Below are positions 8,908 through 17,655 of a DNA stretch of 64,000 nt, one piece after another (the stretch's first letter is position 1; each line of letters begins with the position of its first letter). The position numbers and the translations under genes were made by a program. The notes beneath the pieces were generated by a model, which saw nothing but the letters and a program-made list of their open reading frames with translations, did not search any database and was not told where the DNA came from. The stretch is from assembly GCF_013394305.1 (NCBI RefSeq), contig NZ_AP019810.1, positions 2,819,001 through 2,883,000 of the forward strand, given 5' to 3'. Source of the DNA: Enterococcus mundtii (GTDB lineage Bacteria > Bacillota > Bacilli > Lactobacillales > Enterococcaceae).

Positions 8908-8982
8908 TATAATAATTATTGAACAAGCCAGTAAACAAGTATCTCCCCCACGAGATTTTAAAAGTTACTGGCTGTTTTTTTT
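8908..8982 (+). ncRNA. Candidate small RNA with a C-rich loop
   Basis: A perfect -10 TATAAT lies at 8908-8913. About 13 bases later AGCCAGTAA (8926-8934) pairs with TTACTGGCT (8965-8973), followed by eight T. Inside, ATCTC and GAGAT pair around the loop CCCCAC. The predicted transcript, about 8920-8982, would be some 60 nt and end at this terminator. No ORF precedes the hairpin in this direction because the upstream gene points left. The loop C run could pair with GGGG or GGAG ribosome sites. The -35 (TTGGTC at 8883, 19-base spacer) is weak. Confidence 0.45.
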
Positions 8983-9003
8983 GTTCAAAATTCCAACTTC
9001 TAC

Positions 9004-9053
9004 TTTACAACGGGAACAATTGTTCGTATAATAAAAGAGCGAACAATCGTTCG
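9004..9053 (+). promoter_or_regulatory. Double LexA (SOS) box promoter
   Basis: A -35 TTTACA (9004-9009) and -10 TATAAT (9027-9032) are separated by 17 bases. GAACAATTGTTC (9014-9025) fills the spacer and CGAACAATCGTTCG (9040-9053) begins at the expected transcription start. Both match the Gram-positive LexA (DinR) consensus CGAAC-N4-GTTCG, so the layout predicts repression by LexA and DNA-damage induction of the next gene. Confidence 0.8.
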
Positions 9054-9079
9054 GTATAAAATAATAGAGGTGATCAGAG

Positions 9080-9295
9080 ATGCAATCAATGAGACGTTTT
9101 GGTGCGATGTTGTTGATTTTATTTTTTGGAATTATTATAGGTAATTATGGGTTACAAACAGCATTATTGATTTTTTTACCTTCGTTTGTATTATGGTTTG
9201 TGATGTGGGATGAAAAAAAATATCGACAAAATGAACGAAAACGCAGGTATGAAGAAACCTTCTATCAACATAGAGCTACGTACGATTCAAAATAA
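9080..9295 (+). CDS. Small membrane protein under LexA control
   Basis: A 71-residue protein: a short N-terminus, one long or two closely spaced membrane helices (residues about 7-45, with ILFFGIIIGNYG and LLIFLPSFVLWFVM), then a charged cytoplasmic tail rich in K, R, E and Y. AGAGGTGA stands 6 bases before the ATG. The promoter carries two LexA boxes and a terminator follows, so it is a single-gene SOS unit. Small membrane proteins of this size under LexA (YneA, SidA, DivS) block cell division in other bacteria. I see no sequence similarity to those, so that role is only a hypothesis. Confidence 0.8.
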   Translation: MQSMRRFGAMLLILFFGIIIGNYGLQTALLIFLPSFVLWFVMWDEKKYRQNERKRRYEETFYQHRATYDSK

Positions 9296-9308
9296 CTAAA
9301 TACAAAAA

Positions 9309-9357
9309 CAAAACTTGCAATCACTTCTCACCATCTAGTCGATTGCAAGTTTTTTTT
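9309..9357 (+). terminator. Intrinsic terminator
   Basis: AAACTTGCAATC pairs perfectly with GATTGCAAGTTT around a loop of about 18 bases, followed by a T run. Confidence 0.88.
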
Positions 9358-9424
9358 AAAACAACTTAGTTGGGGATTTACTTCGCTATGTTTATACTTA
9401 AAGGAGAACAGAAAGGAAGGTCAT

Positions 9425-10963
9425 ATGAATACGTTTATCGAAACGCTCAGTGAGAGAAAAGAAGAGTTATTCGCAGCAACATTTCAGCACTTATCTATTT
9501 CATTGATTGCATTATTGATTGCCGCAGTGATTGCGATCCCGCTTGCTATTTGGGCAGTCAACCACAAAAGAATGGCAGAATTTTTGTTACAAGTAACGAG
9601 TGTGCTGCAAACCATTCCCTCACTTGCACTTTTAGGATTATTGATTCCATTTGTAGGGATTGGCACTTTACCGGCATTGATTGCCTTGATCTTATACGCC
9701 TTATTACCGATATTTCAAAGCACTTATATAGGATTAGCAGAAATCGATCCATCAATTGAAGAAGCAGCAGTTGCTTTTGGGATGTCTCGTTTTCGAAGAT
9801 TGATCAAAGTAGAGTTACCCATCGCGCTGCCTGTCATTATCTCAGGTATCCGCACTGCGTTAGTATTGATCATTGGTACAGCAACATTAGCAGCCTTGAT
9901 CGGTGCTGGCGGGCTAGGAACATTTATCTTACTAGGAATCGATCGGAATACACCTGTTTTAACTTTGATCGGCGCAATCAGCTCCGCCTTGTTAGCTATT
10001 GTTTTCAGTAGCTTGATCCGTCTATTACAACACTTGAAACCTCGTTATACGATGATCACTTTAGGCTTGATTTTGACTTTAGTCGCAGGTGCTTCCATTT
10101 ATCAAACTGGTTTCTTAAAACAAGAGAAAATCACGATTGCCGGTAAGCTTGGTGCAGAACCAGATATATTGATCCAGATGTACAAAGGATTGATTGAAGA
10201 AGAAACCGAAGCGGAAGTCGAATTAAAACCGAATTTCGGTAAAACCAGTTTTCTATTCAGCGCTTTAGAAAACAAACAAATTGATATTTATCCTGAGTTT
10301 ACTGGAACAGTATTAGAGAGTCTGGTTACAGTTCCAGAATCAATCAAGGACCAAAAATTAACAAAAGAAGAAACGTATCACGAGGCCAATAGACTGTTAA
10401 ATGAACAGTTCTCAATGACACTTTTAAGTCCGATGGCTTATCAAAACACATATGCTCTTGCTGTTAAACGTGACTTTGCGGATGAGCACCAAGTAAAATC
10501 AATTTCTGATTTAGCTAAAATCGAAAATCAAATCAAGGCAGGGTTCACGTTAGAATTTATCGATCGTGCAGATGGGTACAAGGGGATACAGGAACTTTAT
10601 CAGTTAGATTTTCCGAGTGTCCAAAGCATGGAACCTAGTTTGCGTTACCAAGCAATAAATAATGGTGATGTCAATGTAGTTGATGCCTATTCTACCGACA
10701 GTGAACTGAAACAATACGATTTAGTCGTCCTAGAAGATGACCGAGGCTTGTTCCCTACCTACCAAGGCGCACCATTGATGAATGAAGATTTTGCCAATGA
10801 TCATCCAGAAGTCGTGGCAGCTTTAGAGAAACTTAGCGGCAAAATAACGGAAGAACAGATGCAAACGATGAATTATCAAGTAAATGTCGAGAAAAAACAA
10901 CCAGCTGAAGTGGCACGACAATTTTTGGTTGACCAAGGTTTAGTGAAGGAGGATAACAATTGA
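9425..10963 (+). CDS. ABC importer permease fused to osmolyte/choline-binding domain
   Basis: A 512-residue fusion. Residues 1 to about 215 are a BPD-type permease with five to six membrane segments and the EAA loop [22 protein letters not shown] further membrane segment near residue 220 tethers an OpuAC-type binding domain that faces outside ([56 protein letters not shown]). The same fusion occurs in Listeria BilEB and in the pneumococcal choline importer. The likely substrate is a quaternary amine: choline, carnitine or glycine betaine. The last four bases overlap the ATPase gene. Which substrate is used cannot be told from sequence alone. Confidence 0.92.
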   Translation: MNTFIETLSERKEELFAATFQHLSISLIALLIAAVIAIPLAIWAVNHKRMAEFLLQVTSVLQTIPSLALLGLLIPFVGIGTLPALIALILYALLPIFQSTYIGLAEIDPSIEEAAVAFGMSRFRRLIKVELPIALPVIISGIRTALVLIIGTATLAALIGAGGLGTFILLGIDRNTPVLTLIGAISSALLAIVFSSLIRLLQHLKPRYTMITLGLILTLVAGASIYQTGFLKQEKITIAGKLGAEPDILIQMYKGLIEEETEAEVELKPNFGKTSFLFSALENKQIDIYPEFTGTVLESLVTVPESIKDQKLTKEETYHEANRLLNEQFSMTLLSPMAYQNTYALAVKRDFADEHQVKSISDLAKIENQIKAGFTLEFIDRADGYKGIQELYQLDFPSVQSMEPSLRYQAINNGDVNVVDAYSTDSELKQYDLVVLEDDRGLFPTYQGAPLMNEDFANDHPEVVAALEKLSGKITEEQMQTMNYQVNVEKKQPAEVARQFLVDQGLVKEDNN

Positions 10964-11907
10964 CCGAACTGATTGAATTTAAAAACGTCCAAAAAACCTT
11001 TAATGACAAGTATGCAATTAGACAATTAGACCTTTCAATCAATGAGGGAGAGATCTTTGTATTGGTAGGTCCTTCGGGAAGTGGAAAGACAACTTCACTA
11101 AAAATGATCAATGGACTCTCATTACCAAGTGTCGGTGAGGTATATTTCAAAGGTAAATCATTAAAGGACTATAACTTGCAAAAAATGCGTTGGCAAATGG
11201 GATATGTCTTGCAACAGATTGCATTATTTCCAACGATGACTGTCAAACAGAATATCGAAGTGATCCCTGAAATGTTAGGCTGGGAAAAACAGAAACGATC
11301 CGAGACTTCGGATCAGTTACTGACAAAAGTTGGTTTAGATCCTGATGTCTATCGTGATCGAATGCCACAAGAATTGTCTGGAGGAGAACAACAGCGTGTA
11401 GGGATCATTCGGGCGTTAGCAGCCAATCCTGAAGTGATCTTGATGGATGAGCCTTTCAGTGCGTTGGACCCTCTATCAAGAACTTCCTTGCAGGAGCTTG
11501 TTTTATCACTTCATAAAGAATTAGGTACGACGATTGTTTTTGTTACCCATAATATGGAAGAAGCAATTAAACTAGGGGATCGCATCGCTGTGATGAAAGA
11601 AGGGGCATTGATCCAATGTGATACACCAGAACAATTATTGATGCATCCTAAGAATGACTTTGTACGTAGTTTCTTCGAGGAATCGATCCAAGAAAAAGAT
11701 CAGACAGTTGAACAACTTGTACTTGCTGGCTTTTTTGAGAAAGAGATCACTGAACAACGAAGAGTGGTTCAGCTTGATACACCACTAAAACAATTATTTG
11801 CTCAACTAGAAGCAGTCGAAACAGTCAACATCTATAAACAAGAAATTCCGATTGGATCGATCTCCAGAGAAAATGTCTTTGCATTTCTAAGTGGGAAACA
11901 GAGTTGA
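10960..11907 (+). CDS. ABC importer ATPase for osmolyte/choline
   Basis: A 315-residue ATPase with Walker A GPSGSGKT (residues 37-44), signature LSGGEQQR, Walker [12 protein letters not shown] and switch histidine in [10 protein letters not shown]-terminal extension of about 75 residues takes the place of the CBS domains of OpuA/OpuC ATPases. The start is a TTG at 10960 that shares four bases with the permease stop; AAGGAGG is 6 bases upstream. That overlap makes a two-gene operon with translational coupling. No third gene is needed because the binding protein is fused to the permease. Confidence 0.93.
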   Translation: MTELIEFKNVQKTFNDKYAIRQLDLSINEGEIFVLVGPSGSGKTTSLKMINGLSLPSVGEVYFKGKSLKDYNLQKMRWQMGYVLQQIALFPTMTVKQNIEVIPEMLGWEKQKRSETSDQLLTKVGLDPDVYRDRMPQELSGGEQQRVGIIRALAANPEVILMDEPFSALDPLSRTSLQELVLSLHKELGTTIVFVTHNMEEAIKLGDRIAVMKEGALIQCDTPEQLLMHPKNDFVRSFFEESIQEKDQTVEQLVLAGFFEKEITEQRRVVQLDTPLKQLFAQLEAVETVNIYKQEIPIGSISRENVFAFLSGKQS

Positions 11908-12317
11908 TTTGGATGTTTTAGACAGGTGAACAATGACTTGTTTAGATAACTAGACACAAAGAAGTAGTGGTTCAATAAAAGTTATTTAAAAAAATATTAG
12001 AATAACAAATAAAGAAATGATTGAATAAAGGCGTTGATTTTCGGATGCTTTTATTCGATCATTTATTATTACGAATATTATTTAACGGTAAATTAAAAAT
12101 ATCTCATGTTATCTTCATTTTTCTTGTAGACATAAGACGATTTATATTTTAAAATTATGATTAAGTAATAGTACATATATTTTTGTTGGAATCTTATTTC
12201 AATGATAAATCTAAAAGAAAATTGAATAATCATATAAGAAAAAAATGAAAAAATCACAGACGGGGTGTTATTTTTTTGTTTATTACTGTGCTTTTTTATT
12301 AGATTTGGGGGAGTAAA
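11908..12317. other. AT-rich intergenic region before the first Mga-like gene
   Basis: About 410 bases. A long imperfect hairpin at 12015-12032 / 12047-12064 (AAATGATTGAATAAAGGC against GCTTTTATTCGATCATTT) may end the importer operon, although no clean T run follows. The rest is AT-rich and must hold the regulator's promoter. GGGGGAG lies directly before the start at 12318. I see no small ORF. Confidence 0.5.
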
Positions 12318-13802
12318 ATGAAAGGAATATTAAATAAACAAAGTACAAGGCAATTAGCATTATTAGAATTGCTGTGGGAAAATGAATGGTTGACCGTATC
12401 GAAAATTGTCCAAGTCATCGGGGGAGTCGAAAAGACGATACGAACGGATATCAAACATTTAAATGAAATAATCAAACCGCTTAAAATTGAAACATCTTTT
12501 AAACACGGGGTTTTCTTGGATAAAACACTTGGGGTCTCAAAAACACATCTTTATTCTTTGTTTTTGCAAAACTGCATCGAATGTCAGATCATCGAAGAAA
12601 TTTTTATCAATCCGAAGCTTTCTAAAGGTGAGTTATGTGATTGCTTGTTTATCTCAGAGACACAGTTGAACCGCTTGTTGGCCAAGCTAAATTCAGTTTT
12701 AGAAAAATTTTCAATACAAATCAGTCATGAATTGACGATTGAAGGTTCAGAGATAAATATTCGTAAATTATTTGCTAGTTTGATGTATGAAAAATATCTT
12801 TCTGCGGAACCGCTTCTTTTAAAAGAAGAGTTTGACCTGATCGATCGATTGATCCAATGTTTTTATGAGGAAAACATAACGATCATTGAAGCGAATGACC
12901 AACATCATTTTTTATTAAATAAAATACATTTAAAAGTACTAGCTGCGCTATATCGATGCAAGCAAGGCGGTTTTATAGAAAAAAAAGCAACTGTTTTTAA
13001 CTACAAAACCATTTTGAATGACGAAGAATTAAAACGTAGATGTAAAGAATCTTTTGAAATTGAACTGAATGAAGACATATTATACAATTTATTTGCCAAC
13101 TATTGCGAACCTTTTAAAGTGACCGGAGCTTGCCAACAGTTTGGTATGTTTCAATCATCCTTACATAGTAAAATTGAACGACTGATCAAAGATTTATCTC
13201 AACGATTTAATATCGAGTGTTCCCATAGTGATACATTGATTGCTGACATTTTATGGAGTAGTTTTCGAATCACTGGCCCGACTTTCATATTGAACAATGT
13301 GATTGAAGAATTTGTTTTAGAATTAATGGGTGAAAATCAAACAATCATGTTTGAATTAAGAGAGTGTTTTGCAGAAATATATGAAGAACTTGAACTTAAA
13401 CCGTTTGATAAGAAAAATATGGTGTATCAATCGATCTATAGTTTGGTTACACAGTGGTCTGATTTTAGGATCGAGATGAAAAAGACCCATCAGATCAAGG
13501 CTGCATTGATCTTGGATGTTCCCATTGGTCATTTGCGTATGTTGAAGGAAGAAATCGAAATGCATTTCAGAAGTACGTACTCCGTTGATATCTTGTCACC
13601 ATTTGATCTGTTCAGCCAAGTAAAATTAGAAAAATATGACTGTGTGTTGACAGATGTTTGTACAATCCGAGGGTCTATCGAACAACCGAGGGTGATTGGC
13701 ATCCCACATTATTTCGATAATGAGTTCATTCACAAATTACATACTTTTATTATAAACAGAAAAGAAAGTGTCAAGTTATTTAGAAAAGAACTTGTGATGT
13801 AA
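12318..13802 (+). CDS. Mga-like transcriptional regulator 1
   Basis: A 494-residue regulator. The N-terminus has two helix-turn-helix units (residues about 8-60, with ALLELLWENEWLTVSKIVQ and EKTIRTDIKHLNEII; a second around 105-130, FISETQLNRLLAKLNSVLE). A PRD-like middle follows, then a C-terminal PTS EIIB-like region (LILDVPIGHLRMLKEEIEMH and YDCVLTDV). This is the Mga/AtxA layout, in which histidine phosphorylation by the PTS tunes activity. It is a paralog of the next gene. Targets are probably surface genes nearby. Confidence 0.88.
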   Translation: MKGILNKQSTRQLALLELLWENEWLTVSKIVQVIGGVEKTIRTDIKHLNEIIKPLKIETSFKHGVFLDKTLGVSKTHLYSLFLQNCIECQIIEEIFINPKLSKGELCDCLFISETQLNRLLAKLNSVLEKFSIQISHELTIEGSEINIRKLFASLMYEKYLSAEPLLLKEEFDLIDRLIQCFYEENITIIEANDQHHFLLNKIHLKVLAALYRCKQGGFIEKKATVFNYKTILNDEELKRRCKESFEIELNEDILYNLFANYCEPFKVTGACQQFGMFQSSLHSKIERLIKDLSQRFNIECSHSDTLIADILWSSFRITGPTFILNNVIEEFVLELMGENQTIMFELRECFAEIYEELELKPFDKKNMVYQSIYSLVTQWSDFRIEMKKTHQIKAALILDVPIGHLRMLKEEIEMHFRSTYSVDILSPFDLFSQVKLEKYDCVLTDVCTIRGSIEQPRVIGIPHYFDNEFIHKLHTFIINRKESVKLFRKELVM

Positions 13803-13826
13803 TCTGTTTAATAATCCAATTTATTA

Positions 13827-13861
13827 GATATGCCTATACTGGTATATCTTTTCTTATTTTT
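13827..13861 (+). terminator. Intrinsic terminator of the first Mga-like gene
   Basis: GATATGCC pairs with GGTATATC (one G-T pair) around TATACT and is followed by a T-rich tail. Confidence 0.7.
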
Positions 13862-13990
13862 AATTAATAAAAACGCAAAAAATCATTGCTAAACATCTGT
13901 TTTGAAAATGGTTATAAATAGAATGATCACTGAATAAATGAGAATACATTAACTTTTTAATCTATACCAATTTTTTTAATGATAGAATTA

Positions 13991-14049
13991 TTGACATTTT
14001 CAATACATTCACCTATAAGTTCTAACGTTATTTTACCAAGCGGTCGGTA
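13991..14049 (+). promoter_or_regulatory. Promoter and candidate operator of the second Mga-like gene
   Basis: TTGACA (13991-13996), 17 bases, TATAAG (14014-14019). Just downstream of the expected start lies TTTTACCAAGCGGTCGGTA (14031-14049). A close relative, TTTACCAAACTGGCGGTA, lies at 15825-15842 before the surface operon. The shared motif is a candidate binding site; its position here after the start suggests autorepression. Confidence 0.55.
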
Positions 14050-14132
14050 GATTGAGATTATTTTTAGATAAATCATTATGTTAAAAATAATGTAGACGTT
14101 CAATATTTTTTGTTTGGAGAGGTGGAACCGAA

Positions 14133-15605
14133 ATGAGAGAAATCTTAGATGGACGTTTGAAACGTCAGTTGAAGATTTTGGAAATATTATGGGATACTCA
14201 GTGGATGACGACAGCTGAATTAGCCGAAATGATCGAAAGCTCAGAAAAAACAACTCGAAATGATCTTTCACAAATCAATGAGATGATTGCACCGCTGACA
14301 ATTGAAACCTCCTTTAGATCAGGAGTATTGCTAAAGAAAAATATGAAAACACCAAAAGCATTCATCTATTCAAAAATTTTGAGTAAAAGTTTGGAATATA
14401 CCTTACTTGAGACACTATTTTTTAGAAGAGTAAGTTCAAAAGACGATCTAAGTGATAGTTTATACATATCTGAAACACAAGTATCACGTGTTATTAATCG
14501 AATCAATCAAGTCATCAGTAAATATGAATTTCAAATCAATAATCATCTCGATATTGTAGGTAATGAAGGGAATATTAGAGATTTTTTTTCTGCTTTCTTT
14601 GCAGAAAAATATAATTTACCTGAGAATTTAATGAAAGGCGATGATCTCTCTCTGATCACGGATATCATCGAAGTATTTGTAAAAGAGAATACGATCTGGG
14701 CATTAGTCAATAATGACAATCATTTGTTTTTAGGAAATATGAAATTTCATTTATTTATTTGTTTTGTTCGTTTGAAGCAAGATTATCAGTTGATATCGAG
14801 GAATATACCGTTTATTTTCCAACATTTCGCAAATGAAACAGAACTTTTAGGACGTATCAATGAAAAGTTTGTCGTCAATTTAAGAGAAGAAAACCTCCAA
14901 CAACTTTTCTATGAGTTTTATCAACCGATTCATCCGACTTTACGATTACAATATTTAAATGTCCAAGTTGATGCAGTAAATCAAAAAAATAAACTAAATC
15001 AAGTAATTGAATACTTAGAAAATAAGTTCGGTATAATTTGTGAAAATCGTGATCAATTGATTCATGATATTTATTGGACAACCATGAATATGGTAAGACC
15101 CACCTATATTTTACATAATAAGAAACGAGAATTTTTTCAAAACGTAAAAAGAGACAGTCCCACACTAGTGAAAGATTTAGAAGACCGATTTTTTGAGATT
15201 TATCAGACATTAGGATCTGCATTTCATAGTTATTTAGATGAAATGATCCATCAATCTGTCTTCAAGTTGTTGACTTCCTGGTCAGATCTATGGGTACAAG
15301 TACGGAAGCAAAAGATAAAACTCAATGTCGCCCTATTATTAGATAGTTCTTATGATCATATGTGTATGCTCAAAGAGGAAATCAAATTTTATTTTCGACA
15401 TAATATCAATATAGAGATTCTTCACCCTGCGACAAAAATACAAAATGATTATTTAAAAAAGTTTGATTGTCTTCTGACAGATATATATTTCAATGACTAT
15501 TTTGAAGTGCCTACTCTTGGAATTTCTAACTATTTAGATGAAGTCATCATTGATAAATTGGTCGAGTACTATCACATCAAAGTGGATGAACTTGCTGAGA
15601 TTTGA
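14133..15605 (+). CDS. Mga-like transcriptional regulator 2
   Basis: A 490-residue paralog of the 12318 gene with the same order: N-terminal helix-turn-helix (KILEILWDTQWMTTAELAEM, EKTTRNDLSQINEM), a second one around residue 105 (YISETQVSRVINRINQVIS), a PRD-like middle and an EIIB-like end (YDHMCMLKEEIKFYF, FDCLLTDIYF). GAGAGGTGG stands upstream of the ATG. It directly precedes a three-gene surface operon in the same direction and is the likely activator of it, as Mga-type proteins usually sit next to their targets. The two regulators appear to have arisen by tandem duplication. Confidence 0.88.
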   Translation: MREILDGRLKRQLKILEILWDTQWMTTAELAEMIESSEKTTRNDLSQINEMIAPLTIETSFRSGVLLKKNMKTPKAFIYSKILSKSLEYTLLETLFFRRVSSKDDLSDSLYISETQVSRVINRINQVISKYEFQINNHLDIVGNEGNIRDFFSAFFAEKYNLPENLMKGDDLSLITDIIEVFVKENTIWALVNNDNHLFLGNMKFHLFICFVRLKQDYQLISRNIPFIFQHFANETELLGRINEKFVVNLREENLQQLFYEFYQPIHPTLRLQYLNVQVDAVNQKNKLNQVIEYLENKFGIICENRDQLIHDIYWTTMNMVRPTYILHNKKREFFQNVKRDSPTLVKDLEDRFFEIYQTLGSAFHSYLDEMIHQSVFKLLTSWSDLWVQVRKQKIKLNVALLLDSSYDHMCMLKEEIKFYFRHNINIEILHPATKIQNDYLKKFDCLLTDIYFNDYFEVPTLGISNYLDEVIIDKLVEYYHIKVDELAEI

Positions 15606-15914
15606 TCTACTATACAAAAATCAGTTGGCAATTATTTCTGTTGGTGGGAATTATTAAGAAAAGTTCAAACTGATTAGTTAAAATAATATGTTATTTATTT
15701 TTTCTTGATTTCATATGGACTCTATAATGCTATTTTATCACTGTTATATATGGGTGATTGGTCAATTATTGTAAGTCTGGTTTGTATTTGTTACTAAAAT
15801 AAATAACTATATATTCTTATTTTGTTTACCAAACTGGCGGTAAAACTTGGTTTTAAAAGTGCTGGTTTTTTAAGGATAATTGTTTTGTGGGAATTGTGTC
15901 GTTTATATTAGGAG
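15606..15914 (+). promoter_or_regulatory. Control region of the surface-protein operon
   Basis: About 310 AT-rich bases. At 15825-15842 lies TTTACCAAACTGGCGGTA, which also forms an inverted repeat with TTGGT at 15847-15851. Immediately after it is a poor -35 (TTTAAA, 15852-15857) and a -10 GATAAT (15875-15880) with a 17-base spacer. An operator abutting a weak -35 is the arrangement expected for an activated promoter. Confidence 0.45.
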
Positions 15915-16277
15915 GTGAAGGGTGAGATAAAAAAGACGATGTATTACATGATAGGTGTGTTGTTGTTATGCTTTATGAGTCCAACTGTCTATCATGCTCA
16001 ACAATCAGAAATACAAACAGTTCATGTCGAAGCAACGATCGGTGATTTAGGTAATAGTTCCGAAAATCAAGACGACACAGGGCAGAGTACCCAAAATGAA
16101 GAACAGCAAGCTACAGGTCCAACATCAAACAAAAGTGAAGGTTCTTCCTCTAAATTCCCACAAACTGGGGAACGTTTGACCAATGGAATTGCTTTGATCG
16201 GTTTATTGCTTACTCTTTTTTCGATAGGATCGTTTTATACATTCAATCAAAAAGAAGAACGACTACAAAAAATTTAG
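15915..16277 (+). CDS. Small LPXTG-like cell-wall-anchored protein
   Basis: A 120-residue surface protein: a basic n-region and hydrophobic signal (about residues 1-28), a short Q/E/S/T-rich stretch, the sortase motif FPQTG at 81-85, a hydrophobic segment (GIALIGLLLTLFSIG) and a charged tail NQKEERLQKI. The mature, wall-linked part is only about 50 residues, so it is probably a partner or docking protein, not an adhesin. The start is uncertain: GTG at 15915 overlaps the strong AGGAGGTGA, and the next in-frame ATG (15939) is about 20 bases from it. First gene of a three-gene operon. Confidence 0.8.
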   Translation: MKGEIKKTMYYMIGVLLLCFMSPTVYHAQQSEIQTVHVEATIGDLGNSSENQDDTGQSTQNEEQQATGPTSNKSEGSSSKFPQTGERLTNGIALIGLLLTLFSIGSFYTFNQKEERLQKI

Positions 16278-16318
16278 TGAAATAATATAGATTATTTCAG
16301 CAAGGAGAGAAATTCAAT

Positions 16319-16921
16319 ATGAAGAAGCTAAGTAATTTAGCGATTGTATCTACAATTTTATTAAGTGGTTTAGGACTTGGTTCAATAAACGTTGCTGCCA
16401 ATGACTTGGGATGGATTCCTGGACAACCAGACAATACACCGGGACAAACGATCAAAGGTGATGACAAAGCAGATGTTCAAGTTTCAGGATGGATCGGAGA
16501 ATGGGATCCAGTTGATCCAGAAGATAAACGCTATATCGATATCACGATCCCAACGACTGTAAGATATGCAAATGCGATGGCAGAAGACGGAACGCCTCAA
16601 CCAGAGATCGTTTCCCCATTATATGCAATGACAAATAATTCAACTTCACATAGAGTGATGATCGAAGTAGATAGTTTTGCGGAGACAAGCTCAACTGGGA
16701 TCACTCAAGATTTGTTCTTTACACCATTAAATGAAGCAGCGGTTCGTTTGCAAAGTGCTTCTGGACAGTTCTTGAATACTCGTACTTATTTGACAACTAT
16801 TGGAACAGGACAAACAAAATCCTTGAAATTTGAAGGAGCAATCACTAGTCCTTTCCAACAGGATGTTATTGTGACACCTGCATACACGATGTCATTCCAT
16901 TTTTCTGCATTAGCTAACTAA
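16319..16921 (+). CDS. Secreted beta-rich surface protein, WxL-cluster type
   Basis: A 200-residue secreted protein with a clear signal peptide (MKKLSNLAIVSTILLSGLGL..., cleavage near NVAA/ND around residue 28). The mature part is beta-rich (YIDITIPTTVRYANAM; IVSPLYAMTNNSTSHRVMIEV; KSLKFEGAITSPFQQDVIV) and ends TMSFHFSALAN. It has neither a sorting motif nor a membrane anchor. The WxL tryptophan-leucine motif is not visible, so assignment to the WxL group rests on the cluster type (small LPXTG protein plus secreted partner) only. Strong AAGGAGAG before the ATG. Confidence 0.72.
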   Translation: MKKLSNLAIVSTILLSGLGLGSINVAANDLGWIPGQPDNTPGQTIKGDDKADVQVSGWIGEWDPVDPEDKRYIDITIPTTVRYANAMAEDGTPQPEIVSPLYAMTNNSTSHRVMIEVDSFAETSSTGITQDLFFTPLNEAAVRLQSASGQFLNTRTYLTTIGTGQTKSLKFEGAITSPFQQDVIVTPAYTMSFHFSALAN

Positions 16922-17020
16922 TCTTAGCAAAGTTGATAAGTATTCCATTACTCAGTTTAGTAGAAAGAGCCTGAATGAAAGACTTTTCAGTTATAATTTT
17001 GAGAAAGGAGGTTGAGAAAA

Positions 17021-17545
17021 ATGGCACATAGTAATAATATTGAAAAAAAGAATCATAGTAAAAAGAAGAGAACTTATATCTTGTTTTCTTTGCTACTCGT
17101 ATGTCTTGTAGCAGGGATCGGCGGATACTTTTATTTTAATCAATCTCCTCCTCAAGTAGTGGCAGGATTGCCTGATTTAGATGATCATCTGTCAAGATTG
17201 AGTAATGAAGAGATTTTAAAAGCAATGCAAGATCAAGTAGATAAAGACAAAATGCGTATTCTTTTGAAACATGATATAGAAGTTGATAAAGAAGGAAAAG
17301 CGAGTGTCGATGTACGTAATAATGGTCAGAATGCATTCAATATCCAAGTAGAATACTATCTAGCATCAAATAATAAACAATTGTATAAATCAGGATTGAT
17401 TCCTCCAAACAACCGAATAGACTCTATCCCTTTTGAGAATCTACCTGATGCTGGCAGTCATGATGTTAGAATTTTATACAATATTTATAACGAAGAAAAA
17501 TTGGTCAATACAACAACGATCGATGGTAAAATCAACATTAGTTGA
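17021..17545 (+). CDS. Single-pass membrane protein with external Ig-like domain
   Basis: A 174-residue protein: a short, very basic cytoplasmic start, one membrane helix (YILFSLLLVCLVAGIGGYFYF, about residues 22-42), then an outside domain. The domain begins with a helix (LSRLSNEEILKAMQDQVDKDKM) and continues as a beta sandwich (VDKEGKASVDVRNNGQNAF; DAGSHDVRILYNIYNEEKL). The ATG at 17021 is 9 bases after AAAGGAGG. It closes the operon and a terminator follows. In the WxL type of cluster a membrane-anchored partner of secreted proteins is common, but this one is shorter than the DUF916/DUF3324 proteins and I do not recognise it. Confidence 0.75.
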   Translation: MAHSNNIEKKNHSKKKRTYILFSLLLVCLVAGIGGYFYFNQSPPQVVAGLPDLDDHLSRLSNEEILKAMQDQVDKDKMRILLKHDIEVDKEGKASVDVRNNGQNAFNIQVEYYLASNNKQLYKSGLIPPNNRIDSIPFENLPDAGSHDVRILYNIYNEEKLVNTTTIDGKINIS

Positions 17546-17570
17546 TCGCTGATTGAAGGTAACATAAATA

Positions 17571-17625
17571 AAAAATGGAAGGCTCTGAAAATAGATTATC
17601 TATTTTCGAGCCTTCCAATTTTTTA
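17571..17625. terminator. Bidirectional terminator
   Basis: TGGAAGGCTC pairs with GAGCCTTCCA and GAAAATAGAT with ATCTATTTTC, flanked by A and T runs. It separates the surface operon from the convergent LysM gene. Confidence 0.88.
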
Positions 17626-17655
17626 TTTAGCTTTTAACTCAATGATAAATTGTTC

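Larger units (their letters stand above)
13803..14132. other. Intergenic region between the two Mga-like genes
   Basis: About 330 bases, AT-rich. It holds the terminator of the first regulator (13827-13861), the promoter of the second (13991-14019) and a possible operator (14031-14049), each listed separately. I see no additional gene. Confidence 0.6.

Noticed and set aside
8714-8938. A 74-codon minus-strand frame in the AT-rich spacer
   Set aside because: No ribosome site, composition dominated by F, Y, I and N as expected from AT-rich non-coding DNA, and it overlaps the small RNA candidate.
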